The notes: generated from the letters alone by a model not told the origin. DNA of 64,000 bases from Bisporella sp. PMI_857 (GCA_021307315.1 JAJSPD010000049.1:248001-312000); one strand, 5' to 3'. Shown: positions 46,217 to 58,463, counted from the stretch's first letter. A program made the numbers and translations.

Positions 46217-49192
46217 ATGGGATCTCCTACAAAACGACGAAAGCTTAATAATGGCTCGAAGACCTCTCCTACACCAACTCGAAATCTCGACTTTTTCTTT
46301 GGAAAGAACAAGCAGCAAGGGCCAGTAATCGGATCTGCCAACCTCCCAGATGGGGATATAAAGTTGAGTAGTGGTCTTGAGTTCACGGACGAGCAGCTGG
46401 CACGGAAGTTACAGGCAGAATGGGATCAAGAGAATCAGGAAAGACTGCGGGATGACGTTGCTGCCGGTTCAGACTCGAATACAACTGTAGAACGCAAGCT
46501 ACTTGGAGAGGAGGGAGCAGGTCACGGTGAGCCCAAAGCTGGCCAAGGTGTTGAGTCTATATCAGATCAGGATATCAAACCGCAAGGGGGCTCTGAGCAA
46601 TCAAGCACATTATTAAAGAGAACAAATACCCTCTCACTACAATCAGCAGGTTCAACCGAAGATGCAATAACTACACATATACCCTTTGACGATAGCCCTT
46701 TGGCTTTTGATCCGCTGAAATATGTGAAGGACCTCCAAAGCCATTGGGCTACGGAGGGAGGGAACGCGTCCTATGCAGTCCTTACCAGATGCTTCGTATT
46801 GGTCAACTCAACACAAAGTCGCATCAAGATTGTAGATACTCTCGTCAATCTTCTTAGAGTTATTATAGAAGGTGATCCAAGTAGTTTATTGCCAACTGTA
46901 CGTCTTATTGCTAGCACTGAGAATTCATCTCTGTATTGGCATGTACTAGATGACCATATCTAACATACCTAGGTTTGGCTTGCGACCAACTCAATTTCCC
47001 CGCCATACATTTCCTTGGAACTTGGACTTGGTGGTTCGGCCATATCTAAGGCCCTGAAAACGGTCTGTGGCTTAGATGCCAAATCGCTAAAAGCTTTGTA
47101 TGACAAAGTTGGCGATGCAGGCGATGTTGCTTTTGAAGCTAAGAAGAAACAGAGCTTTACCCTTCGGAAACCGAAACCTCTTACTATTAAAGGCGTCTAT
47201 CAATCGTTAGTTAAGATTGCGAGCACACAAGGCACTGGCAGTGTTGAAGCCAAACAAACTATTGTAAACAAGCTACTTCAGGATGCCAGAGGCCCGGAAG
47301 AGAGTCGCTACATCGTCAGAACCCTCTGTCAGCATGTAAGATTTTCTGTATGTTGATACATTAATCTGCTAATCAAGATGAAGCTTCGTATTGGTGCGGT
47401 CAAAACAACCATGCTAATTGCTCTTTCCCGAGCTTTCTTGTTATCACGTCCGCCTGGATCAACATTCCCAATAAAACCACAACAAGAATTGGCTAAGTTC
47501 AAGAAAGAAGCTTTAGCGGAACTTTGGGCAAGACCAGAGGAAATTGTTAAAGCTTGCTTTGCAAAGAGACCCAACTACAATGATCTGATTCCAGTTCTCC
47601 TCGAAATTGGGATATGTGATGAGCTCCTTGTCAGATGTGGCCTCTTGTTACATATTCCTCTACGGCCCATGCTGGGAAGCATTACCAGAGATCTTTCTGA
47701 GATGCTTACCAAACTTCAGGGGCGGGATTTCAGCTGCGAATTCAAATATGATGGCCAACGAGCACAAGTCCATTGTGACAAGGAAGGGAAAGTTTCAATA
47801 TTTTCACGTCACTTGGAATTAATGACAGATAAGTATCGTAAGTAGTTCTTTGGTATTGACGGTCATCAAGGCGAAGTCGTACCTCGAATATGCACAGAAA
47901 GGCTAATTTATCATATCAATAGCTGACTTAGTGGCGTTGATCCCGAAAATTCGAGGCGATGGAGTCAGTAGCTTTATCATGGAAGGTGAAGTTGTTGCGG
48001 TTGATCAAGAGTCTGGAGAGCTAAAAACCTTCCAAACGCTGTCCAATCGAGCCAGAAAGGATGTAGCTATTGGGAGCGTCAAGATATCAGTTTGCCTCTT
48101 TGCATTCGATTTGATGTATCTCAATGGCGAGCCACTACTTGATCGGCCCTTTAGAGAGCGGCGAGAGTTACTCCGAAGTCTGTTTACTGAAGTCCCAAAA
48201 CAATTTACATGGGTTAAAAGTATTGATGCAACTTCTCAAGATTCGGAAACAGTCCTCGAGTTTTTTAAAAGCGCCACAGATGTTAAGTGTGAGGGCATCA
48301 TGGTTAAGATACTTGATAATATTCCCAACGACTCTGCAGCTGAGGAAATGGCAGCAGAAGAGCTGGCACCAAGTCCGATCAAGAATGGCAAGGGGAAGAA
48401 GAAATCAAATAAAGATCAAGAGCCCGAAAAGAAAGGCTCACGACGTAAAGCACTTCTTTCTACCTAGTAAGTGATGCCTATTACGAGACTTTCTGTATAT
48501 GAAACGCCTTCCATGATGATACATCTAGCTTGATCTGCTCGTTGGATTTTTACTAATAGTATCTCTCGTCAGTGAGCCTGACAAACGGCTTGATTCGTGG
48601 TTGAAAGTCAAGAAAGATTATTCTACAACCTTTGATACACTCGACTTGATACCTATAGCAGGATGGCATGGTCAAGGCCGAAAGGCTAAGTTCTGGAGCC
48701 CCATCTTGCTAGCAGTCCGGAACGAAGAGACAGGCTCCCTCGAAGCAGTCTGCAAATGCATCAGTGGCTTTACTGATACATTTTACAAAGCAAACAAAGA
48801 GAAGTATAACAAAGAGGAAGGCACCAACGTGCTGGGAGGCAAGCCAGGGTATATAGAATACGAGGGTGGGTATCCAGACGTATGGTTCGAACCTCAAGAA
48901 GTATGGGAGATGGCTTTTGCAGATATCACTATCAGCCCTACATACACCGCTGCTATTGGACTGGTTAGTGATTCGAGAGGGCTTAGCTTGAGGTTTCCTA
49001 GATTTCTGAAGAAAAGGGAAGATAAAGGGATAGAGGAGGCCAGCACAAATGAGGTACGATTGATATCTTGATGACACTTGAGAGTAGTAACTGACTAGGC
49101 AGTTCCTGGCTGGGTTGTGGCGAAAGCAGGAGGAAAAGGCTCCTACTACTGGTGTGAAGACGGAAGAAAACGAAGATGATAATGACGAGTAG
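46217..49192 (+). CDS. LIG1: DNA ligase I (ATP-dependent replicative ligase)
   Basis: Predicted 872 aa from exons 46217-46897, 46973-47335, 47378-47837, 47923-48466, 48573-49053 and 49103-49192. It seals Okazaki fragments and repair nicks. The N terminus has a basic cluster (PTKRRKLNNG) and a PCNA-interaction-like RNLDFFFGK, then a disordered region. The DNA-binding domain starts near FDPLKYVKDLQSHW. The adenylation motif is EFKYDGQRAQVH with the nucleotidyl lysine at K471; SFIMEGEVVAVD, CLFAFDLMYLNG and EGIMVK are further motifs. The OB domain has DLIPIAGWHGQGRKAKFWSP and RFPRFLKKREDKG. The last intron uses the second of two AGs (ctaggcag). Compared with yeast Cdc9 there is a Lys-rich insert around KKKSNKDQEPEKKGSRR. 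It is complete and looks functional. Confidence 0.97.
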
Positions 49193-49966
49193 CGCTCTAA
49201 ATTTCTTGAACACTCGATCTGTGTCTCTGACGCTTCACCTCGAGGACAAATTTCATGCTATTCTGTCAAACTTAGCATTGCATGATCTGAATATCTTTTA
49301 TATGATGATTAGCTGCTTTGCTTATCAGAATTCGCAGGAATCTATCCATTTGCCAAGTTTTCAAATTCTATGCCAACAATCCCAAGACATGGACATAGCC
49401 CACGCTGCAATAGGATCTATGTAAGATTCGTGCGACCTGGAAACTTGTAGTACAAGCATGGCATAGAAAATTCGCTAATACGAGGCCTGCGGAAGCACCA
49501 GCCAGAGCATAGTCTCTAAAGGCGTATGCTGCTCAGAGCTATACGAGGCTGACGGCGCTAATTTCCTCAAAACACACCCTGCAGATTACCCTGCGCGACA
49601 TCCACAGCAAAGCCAACCCATTTACTTCCCTCGCCTATTTAGATTTATGGGACACTTCCTTTTGGCAACTCTTCCGTCAGTCAATGTAATATCTTCTGAC
49701 ATGCTAGTAAACGCCTACCATCATTGGCTTTTGCGAAGACATTGAATTCGTAGAACACCTCTCTACTGCAACCCAAAGGCTAACTCATACAGCCCTACTT
49801 GATACATCATATTTGTTGTCTTATACAAAATTCCCTCATCCCTTGGGACTTCCGACTTCACCTTGCGATCCTCCGAGTTTTAACTTCTTTTTCTACGCTT
49901 GCGCTGCTTCATCGTTGCTCAATCGCGTTGAAACTGCCCCAGGAAGCTCTTGTGGTTCAGGAATAA
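49193..49966. other. Intergenic, no gene seen
   Basis: 774 bp downstream of LIG1. No coding frame or RNA gene supported. Confidence 0.5.
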
Positions 49967-50861
49967 ATGGCATATGTAAAGCATGGTTTGTTAGCTCCAG
50001 GACGAGTGGCAGAGAATCATTATGCAGAACATGGCCGCTCCATTCCAGAGCGAGTCGTAGAAGAGAATTATCCAGAGGTTGATACACAGCCGTTACAAAT
50101 GGATTATGACATTACAGAACGGTCAAAGGATAAAAGCGCCTACCAGCCACATAGTTTTGGTTACTATTTCTGATCAGCTGTTTCTCAGTCCGATAGACTA
50201 AAACAATTAGAACAACTTCCTGTCCGCCGGAAAATATGTGGAGTCTCTGTCTTCTGGGGTTGTTTGGGATTTTGATGCCGATATTACTAATCGGAGGTGA
50301 AATTGGAGGAGGCATTGCAGCTACAATTCTTTCGAAGAACAAGAATAATTCTTTCCCCACTGGATAGGAGGCCGCCAAACCAACCATCCCTTTTCGGTAC
50401 TAACAATTAAAAGAACTGCAGAAGTGGCATCGAACGTAGTGTCTTCAACAACAATGGAAAGTACTACAAGTACAACAAGGTTCTCAACCGCCGCAGCTAC
50501 GGCGACCAGTTCTTTGTCTTCTACTGCAAACTATACGCCATCGACTATGAGCAGCGCACCGCAATCTACTGTCACAAATGATGTGGCTGGCTGTCCCACA
50601 AAAAACGGAACGGCGTATCACGCCAGCGTCAGATCCGCTGATTTCGTAATATTCTGCGGTCTAGACATTAAGGTCAATGCCAATCTCAGAAGGGGTGGAG
50701 ATATCCAGACCTCATTATCTGCATGTGTGGACTTGTGCGCAAGCTGGAACTCTAACGCTACAGTTCGTGCGAGTGGTATTTGTGGTAAACTTTTGGCGTC
50801 CTTTTTGGTACGGGAGGGAGAAAAGGTGGCTGACAAAGAACAGGTGGTGATGGGCAGATAA
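49967..50861 (+). pseudogene. Probable broken gene for a single-pass membrane protein with Ser/Thr-rich and Cys-rich ectodomain
   Basis: Fragments of one gene can be strung together. The first part (from ATG 49967) is hydrophilic and ends YQPHSF; a weak gttact...caattag intron then leads to EQLPVRRKICGVSVFWGCLGF, the basic stop-transfer and first half of a membrane segment. At a T4 run (50270-50273) the frame shifts: the next frame continues LMPILLIGGEIGGGIAAT, the Gly-rich second half typical of fungal ICG...GGGIGG membrane segments. A stop follows. After a ctgcag acceptor at about 50421, the frame 50424-50861 encodes a Ser/Thr-rich linker and a Cys-containing module (DVAGCPTKNGTAYH, ADFVIFCGLDIKV, LSACVDLCASWN) like fungal apple/PAN ectodomains, but the C-terminal cysteines are missing. 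It may be a pseudogene or contain a base-call error. Confidence 0.55.
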
Positions 50862-50873
50862 ATTTAATAGGTA

Positions 50874-50934
50874 ATGAGGAGCAGGAGTTGAACCCTGCGA
50901 TCCTGAATAGCCAAACGTTCTGAGTATGAGGCGC
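50874..50934 (-). pseudogene. Orphan tRNA-Leu(CAG)-like 3' half
   Basis: Read on the minus strand, the segment has a CTCAGAA anticodon-loop-like heptamer, a variable region, a T-arm GCAGG-GTTCAACT-CCTGC (5-bp stem but an 8-nt loop, one too many) and an acceptor-like TCCTCAT. No D-arm or matching ATGAGGA 5' acceptor strand lies directly upstream. A TGGCCGAGT A-box-like piece sits about 270 nt away (51195-51209, minus strand), but its flanks do not pair with this 3' end. Probably a degenerate copy. Confidence 0.4.
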
Positions 50935-51544
50935 AGGGTATTGCAATGTATTAGGGATATAAATATGGGAAGATACGATACTGGTGGTGTTCTCTTAGGG
51001 TCCTTCAATTGCAGGCAAGTGAATAGCGATATTACCCACTTTGTTATATTAGAGCTACAGGTTCTTATGTCAGTGGGAAGAGATCTTTTGTCAAGATTAT
51101 GTATAATAAGCGCCAATCAGCAAGATGAACTTGAGTAACAGGTATCCGTCCACATCATGAAGTAACTACTTGATTGTGGCTCACGTCCACAGAGCGACTC
51201 GGCCATCACGGATAGTCAACGTCTCCCCTTTTATTGATTGTACGGTCATTCCAAAAGCCCCCAAATTCGACGATAACTTCCATACACTTCCCACACACTC
51301 TTCACGGAAATGCAAGCTTGCCAAATTCCTATCCTATAGAACCGCCATCCTGCCAAAGCCTCGCTAAATAAAGGGGGATGCATCATTCTCCACCCTCTAC
51401 ATCCTGTCACATTAACATCCACATCACATCTGCATCCCTCAGCAGCAAAAAACATAACCTTTTCCCTCTTCACCACAAACCAAAACTACACATCCCCAAT
51501 ATATATATATTTTTTCTTTTTCTTTTTTTTTTAAAAAAAAAATT
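50935..51544. other. Non-coding, low-complexity near the right end
   Basis: No gene supported. The segment 51510-51541 is a T-rich then A-rich run (T12 followed by about A10) directly beside the 3' end of the tRNA-Ser. Confidence 0.45.
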
Positions 51545-51776
51545 CATCGAGTGCAGGATTTGAACCTACGCGGCCGAAACCATTAGATTTCGAAAAAAAA
51601 GCCCCCCCTCTTTTCTCAAGAAGAGGAAATTCAAGTCTATCAAGTCTACTTCAAGTCTACACACAAGCGTCACCGTTAGTGAAAATTTTTCTCAAAGGGA
51701 TATACTACAGTAGGTATTTGACGAGAAGGGAGAGAAAAGGCCTTACCTAACCCATTAACCACTCTGGCAACTCGAC
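51545..51776 (-). tRNA. tRNA-Ser(CGA), interrupted by about 150 nt in the anticodon loop
   Basis: Minus strand. The 5' half (51776-51746) has acceptor GTCGAGT, a D-arm CCAGAGTGGTTAATGG and anticodon-stem strand TTAGG. The 3' half (51594-51545) has loop TTCGAAA with anticodon CGA, stem strand TCTAA, a long serine-type variable arm, T-arm GTAGG-TTCAAAT-CCTGC, acceptor ACTCGAT and discriminator G. All stems pair across the gap (with G-T wobble at 1-72 and 31-39). The about 150-nt insert lies 5' of the anticodon rather than at the canonical 37/38 site, and holds a T9 run just before the 3' half, which resembles a Pol III terminator. Either an unusual intron or a disrupted gene. Confidence 0.55.
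51631..51660. repeat. Three tandem copies of a caagtcta(c/t) unit in the tRNA-Ser insert
   Basis: Imperfect 10-nt tandem units tcaagtctat, caagtctact and tcaagtctac. Next to it (about 51607-51626) is a 6-bp inverted repeat cctctt/aagagg. Confidence 0.8.
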
Positions 51777-52301
51777 TTTTTTTTTCTTGTTTGGAAGGCG
51801 GTGAGAGGAGAGGGTGCTTGAAGGAGGTTATAAAAGATGGCATTGAGGGAACTGGCTTGGTAAGAGTGATTGGTGGCGGAAAGGGGGGAAGGTGGTGGAG
51901 GGAGGGTGTTGGCGGTGAGGGGTAAGGAGTAAGTGGATATTCTCTCTGTAAGCAGGATTTTTTGGGGGTTGTGAGAAGAGTCTAAATCGACGAGGGTTAT
52001 TCATCTTCATTCTTCCTCCTTGATAGTACGAACATCCATCCGAATTCACCAATTTCTGGCGCGAAATCTCGAAGGCTTGGCAAAGAGGATGATCAACATC
52101 CGGATTCGAATCATGGATAATTAAATATTATATTAAATGGTATCTTCGAAGGTCAAATAAGCCCACAGAGGTATCTTTGAAACGCCGTACGCGCCTTTGA
52201 TGCAATGAAACCACGGTAGCCAGCACCTCTCTGACCCACCGTAACGTCGCTCATCAGATCATCACTTTATCATCACTGGACCTTACCTTCTCTTGCTCGC
52301 T
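51777..52301. other. Intergenic, no gene seen
   Basis: 525 bp between the tRNA-Ser 5' end and the YTP1-like stop codon. No gene supported. Confidence 0.5.
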
Positions 52302-54182
52302 TTACGCCATGCCGGTTCGGCGGTACGAGAAGTTTATGCGATTCTCCCTTTTCACCGCCCAGCCCTTCAGCGCGATCACAACGATGATCCAAGCCATCAA
52401 GAATGTGATCAAGCCCACGGAAACGGTGAAGACGAACATACCGTCCACGTCATGGGCTTCCAACGACATCACAGAGTCCCTGGCGCTGACCATGAAGATC
52501 AACCCACCTGCCATCAAGGCAAATGCTGTGATCAATTCCGAAGGCGGTCGACCTGGCAACGTCGAAGTTGGTGGTGCCAGGTAGAGGATCACATAGGTAG
52601 CCGCCCGAGCAAATGCTGCACCAACCAGCAAGCTACCCCATTGTTTATGGACCATGGTCGAGAACATCGATTCTTGGTGGTGTGAGCTCATCATCATTCC
52701 AACTAGCATCACGACAAGGGCTGGCAGAGGGTTCATCGAGAATGAATAGCTCTTTGGTGCCTCCACGCCGTGGTCACCTTGGTAGGGTGGCTTGGATTGG
52801 CGTGTTACGTTCAGAAGGTTGCGCACTCTTTTTGACTCAACGAGCATTCCGCACAAACCGCCACCGAAGAACATAATAGTGATCGATAAATGTTCTAGAT
52901 CTTGCGCAGACCATTCATTTCCCCACGCATTCAAGTGTTCGAGGAACACATTCGTAGAGCCATAGAAGAAAATGAGGAAGCTCTCAACGAACTCCGCAGT
53001 CGGGCCATTCGATGGTGCGATATTCCACGCCTGCTAAAGTTAGTGGTGTGTGACTAATATCGGAATGTCTGCATACCCAACCAATGTCTGCAAAACAGCC
53101 TGCCCATCTCCCTAGCGTCAAGATGCCAAACCAGAAGAACACGCCGCCTTTGATGAAGTGCGCAAGGCCACTGAAAACACGGTCACCCATCTTTTGTCCG
53201 AGTTAGTTTTGTCATCTGTATTGAGATTATTTTACGATGACTTACAAAGAGACCACCATAAGTGCAGACTCCAGTTGCCAATGCAGCAAAGGAGAGGATC
53301 AAGATCAGTCGATCCACAGCATTGTAGAAAAATAGGAAAACTTGCAGGATCCGGGAAGATAGCAGTCGGGGAATTTTTGAACTTAAGAAGTGATCTAGTT
53401 TGGTACCGTGCAGTAGACCATGCTTTTCTTCGTACTCATTTTCTTCATGGTTTCGCGCGCTTGGGAGCTGGTCGTCAGAGCCTATAGAAGAGATGGAATG
53501 GCTTCTCAGTGACTCAGTATTTGGCTCTGTTCCTTGGCCGCTATCATTGGAGAATCTATGCGGCTCGTCTTGTAAACGCTGGTGCTCAGCCATTGCCTCA
53601 GTAGAGACTGGAACGAAGCCGTTGCGCCACCCAGGGCGTTTGGTACCATAACGCCCTGCGTATGTGCTTATGATTCCAATGAGAATTTGGGAGCTTGTAA
53701 TCCATGTCAAGAGCCATCCAAGTTTATGATGAGCATTGTTAAGATATAGATCAGGAGTGTTGGCGTTGTATATGGTGGAAACGAATACTCCAATCGCATT
53801 TAGTGCCAGGAACAACAATTGCACGAAAAGAGTATAACGAGATCTCCCAATGGAGAACATCACAGCTGGGGAAGTCAGGGTGGTCAGCAGCATGCCTCGT
53901 AGGCTACAAATTCAGGCTGTGCTCACCAATTGGTAGCATAAAAACCCATGCCAGTGTCATGAGGAATATGTGCGCAAACATCAATCCGGTGTGTTTTCCA
54001 TACTGGAAGTAGGATAAAGGTTCCGAAACATCAGAACTGGAATTTGAGGGTATTGTTGGCCGTTTTGGCATACCGATATCCATACTCATGTCCTCATCGT
54101 GGCCGTGTGCTATAGCTGCGGGCAAGAAGCTCAGCAGCGCCGCGCCGGTTAGGATTAGAAAAGAGCTAAGATTTCGCTGCAT
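52302..54182 (-). CDS. YTP1: Ytp1-like multi-pass membrane protein
   Basis: Predicted 572 aa from exons 54182-53927, 53865-53246, 53190-53077 and 53030-52302 on the minus strand. The N terminus is a signal peptide (SSFLILTGAALLSFLPAAIAHG), followed by a His/Asp/Met-rich HGHDEDMSMDIGMP stretch and a DUF2427-type cytochrome-b561-like helix set (HTGLMFAHIFLMTLAWVFMLPIG, split here as TGLMFAHIFLMTLAW and VFMLPIG; HHKLGWLLTWITSSQIL). The Ytp1 domain follows with GGVFFWFGILTLGRW, AWNIAPSNGP, MFFGGGLCGMLVES, MMMSSHHQES and GLITFLMAWIIVVI. About twelve hydrophobic segments. The His-rich N-terminal stretch suggests metal binding. Function of Ytp1 proteins is not established. Confidence 0.9.
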
Positions 54183-56083
54183 AGGTTGTCGCGCAAAACC
54201 AACTTCCCAGATACAGATACTGAATTAGGGACTACGAAGCTAGATAGCAGAAATAAGTTGTGGTGGACAAGGTTTCGCAGCCAACACCGGAGCTACCGCC
54301 GCTGTTAGAGCTTCTTTGTATGCAAACGGAAAGCAGAGCCAGGGATCTTGAACGTGTCGCAACCAGAGACAATCTATAGTAACCACGCACAATGGGCCAA
54401 CGCAACGGGGACAGGAGCTGTATGTATACTGTAATCGCCAACAGAAGAACAAAACTAAAGCTATGGGAGCTTGGAGGGGGCGGCCATGATGACGATTTAA
54501 GAGTAGTAAGCCGAGGACACCGATACACCGATGAGCAACCAGCACTTTCTGTGCAGCTCCGCTCGGCACTCTCAGGTTGGCCAAAGGAGTTGCAGAATGC
54601 ACTGTAACCATGCGGAATATGGGAATTGGTGGGGTTGTGGCACATGAGGTTGTTGTGAGTCAAATATCAGATGGGGCCTGGCATGGCAAAGGCGTCCGGT
54701 AGCATCATCCATCCACTTGATAGTATTTTTGTGCTGGGCGGAGGGTGAGGTAAGGCTGGGAATAGGCCATCAGCACTTAATCTAGGATTGAACCACTCAA
54801 ATGAGGCAATACGAAAGCAAAGGAGGGATCTAAGTCCGACTGCAGGTAATCTAACCATAAGGCACAGAGGGTTTGAAAGTTTTGCAGGGTCGAAAAGCCC
54901 GTTTCTTTGTCGGTGAGGAGCAAAAAGCAGCAAGAGGATTAATAATTTTGAACTTCTTAACCTGCAAGGCTGATAAAAGCTTTACAGGGGGGGGTTGGAG
55001 AGCTTTGACACTACAGTGTTGTTGATTTGCCCATGACGATGATTGATTGCATGGATTAGGCTGTGACCAGGGGGCCCGTAGGATCTAATGCTACCCTATC
55101 AACTATCCCATTTACCAGCCACTTTTGCTCCGGAACTCGCGGATCTACTCGATACCCGATTGATCCGATTACTGTGTGACGGGAACTGTAAGCTGGGAAT
55201 GCCCTCGCCATATGCTTGACATTACCGTAAGCGCCCCCGAGCAGCAGCAGCAACATCCAACACGAATTGGGGAATTATCATCATTGTCATCATACGATCA
55301 GCCTATTATCAAATATCGCCAGATGGAAAGATGTACGATACATCTTACGGTATCTGCTGATTGATTCGCAAACTCATGGCCAGGCACTCGGTAGTTATCT
55401 AATCATTTTCTCTTTTGTATATGTCAGCAATGATGTGTATACAACGCCGCCACCGGCTAGGCTACCAACAAACGAACCACTAACTGTGCCAAAGCTTACG
55501 GAAGCAACAATCAATTTTGACATAACTCACATTCCATCAGGGCCGCCCCTCTGTCGGGCTAAACTGGACCGTACAGTTAGAAGACTGCACAGTTAGAAAT
55601 ACGTACCTGGCGGTCGCGTAATCACATAAATTGGAGCCCGCACCACGAGGACTTACAAAAATAAAAGTAAAAAAGTTGGCTATCTGCTGTACACAAGTAC
55701 AATAAACTCCGACTTGGCTGAACATCCGTCCCTACATGCAGGATATGTTGTCTCCTGGTGGTTTATCCACCCACATCTGCATCAAACCATGTGAATCGTG
55801 AGAGAACGAATGGGCTGACGGGTGGCTGAATGTTAGGTCTGTGCCATCCCTAAGCAAATAACTCGACACCACTAATACCACTGTAACCAACCCCAACAAG
55901 TATCACTCACTACAGTTTACGGAGCAGTTCTCCAACCAATGCGATGTGCCTTTATTCCCAAATGTCGGTTTAGACAAGCCTGCAAACTCCTTCGAATCTG
56001 CCCACCGCAACTCTTTATTCCCGTAACCCCCTCCCCCACTGTAACAGAAGCTCTGACTCTTTTTCCCATGCCGTTACAATACA

Positions 56084-56098
56084 CATCATCATCATCAT
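56084..56098. repeat. (CAT)5 microsatellite
   Basis: Five perfect CAT units followed by a near-repeat. Confidence 0.9.
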
Positions 56099-56196
56099 CA
56101 CATCAAATTGAACAACAACCGTACGGCACTTGCAGACACACCCCACCAAACGATCACAACCGTATCGCATCACATCGCATCGCGCCTGCGCCAACT

Positions 56197-56219
56197 CCCC
56201 CCCCCCCCCCCCCCCCCCC
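56197..56219. repeat. Homopolymer C23
   Basis: Twenty-three consecutive C residues, flanked by CA-rich sequence. The complementary strand is a G23 run able to form G-quadruplexes. Exact length is likely uncertain in sequencing. Confidence 0.95.
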
Positions 56220-58463
56220 TTCAACGCCTAACGCCCATGCAAGTGGATGTTTTCGCGAGGCCATGTTCAAACATACATAAAACTTTGTGAAGGCGGGGCG
56301 GCAGCTACTCTGACCCGTCTCCCGATTGCGGACGACTGACCACCTCACCTGATTTTGCGGGGTGAGCTTGGAGAAAGAGGGCATGGCTTTCCTTTTGTAC
56401 TTTTCTTGTCGCCTTGGCCACGTCTTGAGCGCCTTCACATGAACCGTCCAGTTGTGAGGCCAAGTAGCGTGGCACAGGATGAACCTATAAAGCAGCGACG
56501 CGGTCAAGCAGACACAACTTGGTCTGAAAAGGACCACCATATGCTCCTGTCGTTGAATTGACTACCTTGAAGCTGCTTTCGTTGGCTTGAGTCATCGTAT
56601 GCATGTATTCCGAAGGTGTGGGCCTAAAGAGCTTTTAAGGCTATCTGCTTTGTAATTCAATCCTCGACGGGACATTCATGTAGTTTGCCTTGCTTGCCCC
56701 GTGTAGTTTCCCCTCATATTTGCGCGTGTCAAAAACACATTCTACATGGCGATTTTCTATTCAAGTTCGATCTCCGTCAATATTCCAGCGATCAACGGCG
56801 ACATATCTCCTGCATAGCGAGGCTGGTATACTTGTTTGGGATTCGTGCATAGAGTATGGGCGATGATGCGAGTGCAGTTCATCCATACTAATCAGAAGAA
56901 TAGGATGGAATTTGCTGGACTCTCCGGTGGTTAGAAACTGGAATTTTAAGAGGCACAGTGCAATCATGTCTTCGACTCTGTATAATTCATTAAATATTAA
57001 TATCCGCTTTGATGTTCCAAGAGTATTCTCGAACCCAATTTCTAAGCTACTCCTTGTTTTTGAAAGTATAACTTTGATCAAGTTTCTAGCCTGCCGCCGG
57101 AGACACAATATGCTACATATTTCATCTTTTAAGGGAAGGGTTGCTGTCCTCTCCAACAAGTTGTATGTATTCTTTTCATAGATTGTTACTCGGTGATTTT
57201 GTTTCCGCACAGTGTGGCTCGACGCCCCTGAGAGGTAAGATATATCACTCAAGAAACAGTTATATTTTTACGGTCTGCTATAATTATAGAGAACAGCAGT
57301 TCAGTTAACATTCTCGAGAATGACGACGGTACGTTGGTTTACCAAGCAAACTTATTACAGAGGGGGACAATAAGCCTGGCCTGCGACCCATTGTTAAGCC
57401 AAACACATAGGTTTTGGTAATCGACGGAATACACAACTCTACACGGGAAATATTAATGTCTATACCCAAATACGGAAGGCCGTATGAACCTTCTTGCGTA
57501 TTCATGAATAACATCGTGGTTGCTCGCTTGCGTTATTGCCCGTTACGGAGGAAATTCGAACTGAGGTCTCCCTTGCATGAGCCTTCTTTTATCTGCGGCA
57601 TCCAACACTCTCTGGAAGTACTTCCTGTATGGCTGTTTCTTGGGAGCTGTGACAGCACTGAGTTTTTTCAAGATACTGATAACATGATGAAGATGTTGCA
57701 GAGAGTAATTTCTCCCTCGCCTCTGGGTGGCATGAAATGGATAATTCTAGTCATCGAATCCTTGAGACAGGGAATCCCAGAGCCCACAAAGTCTTGTCCC
57801 TGAGTCGAGTTGGTTTTTAACGATAGCTGGGAGCTTAGAAGAAAGTAGATCGCCCATGAAAATGGCGCATCTTTCCGAAGAGAAGGAACATCACATCCCA
57901 AGAATATCACACTGCCATCCTTAACAAACTTGTTTCTCGCTATATGTACAAGCAACAAAGTCTGGACTAGCTTTATATCAGATGCATGCGGCTACTTTGC
58001 TCCACGCTCAGTTCTCAATTTCCCGGAAATAAAATATCTTTAGTGAGATAGACTTTCCAGAAGGCGCGGTTGAAAAGTATGCAGCATAAGAGGATCGAAT
58101 GGTTCCTTTGAGGCCAAAAGATGGTCTCTCCTCTTGAAGCCCTCCTTAGGCACGCTACATGGCGTTCCCCCACTGTATATTTGAAGTTCATTGACAATTG
58201 GTATGGTATACGCGTCGACACCTCGATGCATAACAGGACAAACTCTATGACTTCCTGATCCTCTGGGCTTTTCAAGGATCTTGTACAATCGTGGAAGGTA
58301 AGCTCCACCGCACCTTCCACCCACATTTAATAACCGTAAGAGTGGGTGTCTAAGGATAGCGCAGAACAAGTTGTGCCTACTGCACAGGTGAAAAGATGTA
58401 AAGTAACTATCGAACGTCTTCCGTAACAAGCACGCAACATCATTTACTAAGTATTCCGTCAAA

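Larger units (their letters stand above)
54183..58463. other. 4.3-kb gene-poor region
   Basis: No gene could be supported on either strand. The part 54.2-56.6 kb has microsatellites and a homopolymer; several medium-length frames at 56.7-58.4 kb (for example on the minus strand) show no recognisable family, no coherent splicing and no codon pattern like the neighbours. It may include decayed coding sequence. Confidence 0.4.

Noticed and set aside
57414..57803. 129-codon plus-strand frame and opposite-strand frames at 57.6-58.5 kb
   Set aside because: No recognisable domain, no consistent splicing and no link to the MYND gene; could be chance or decayed sequence.
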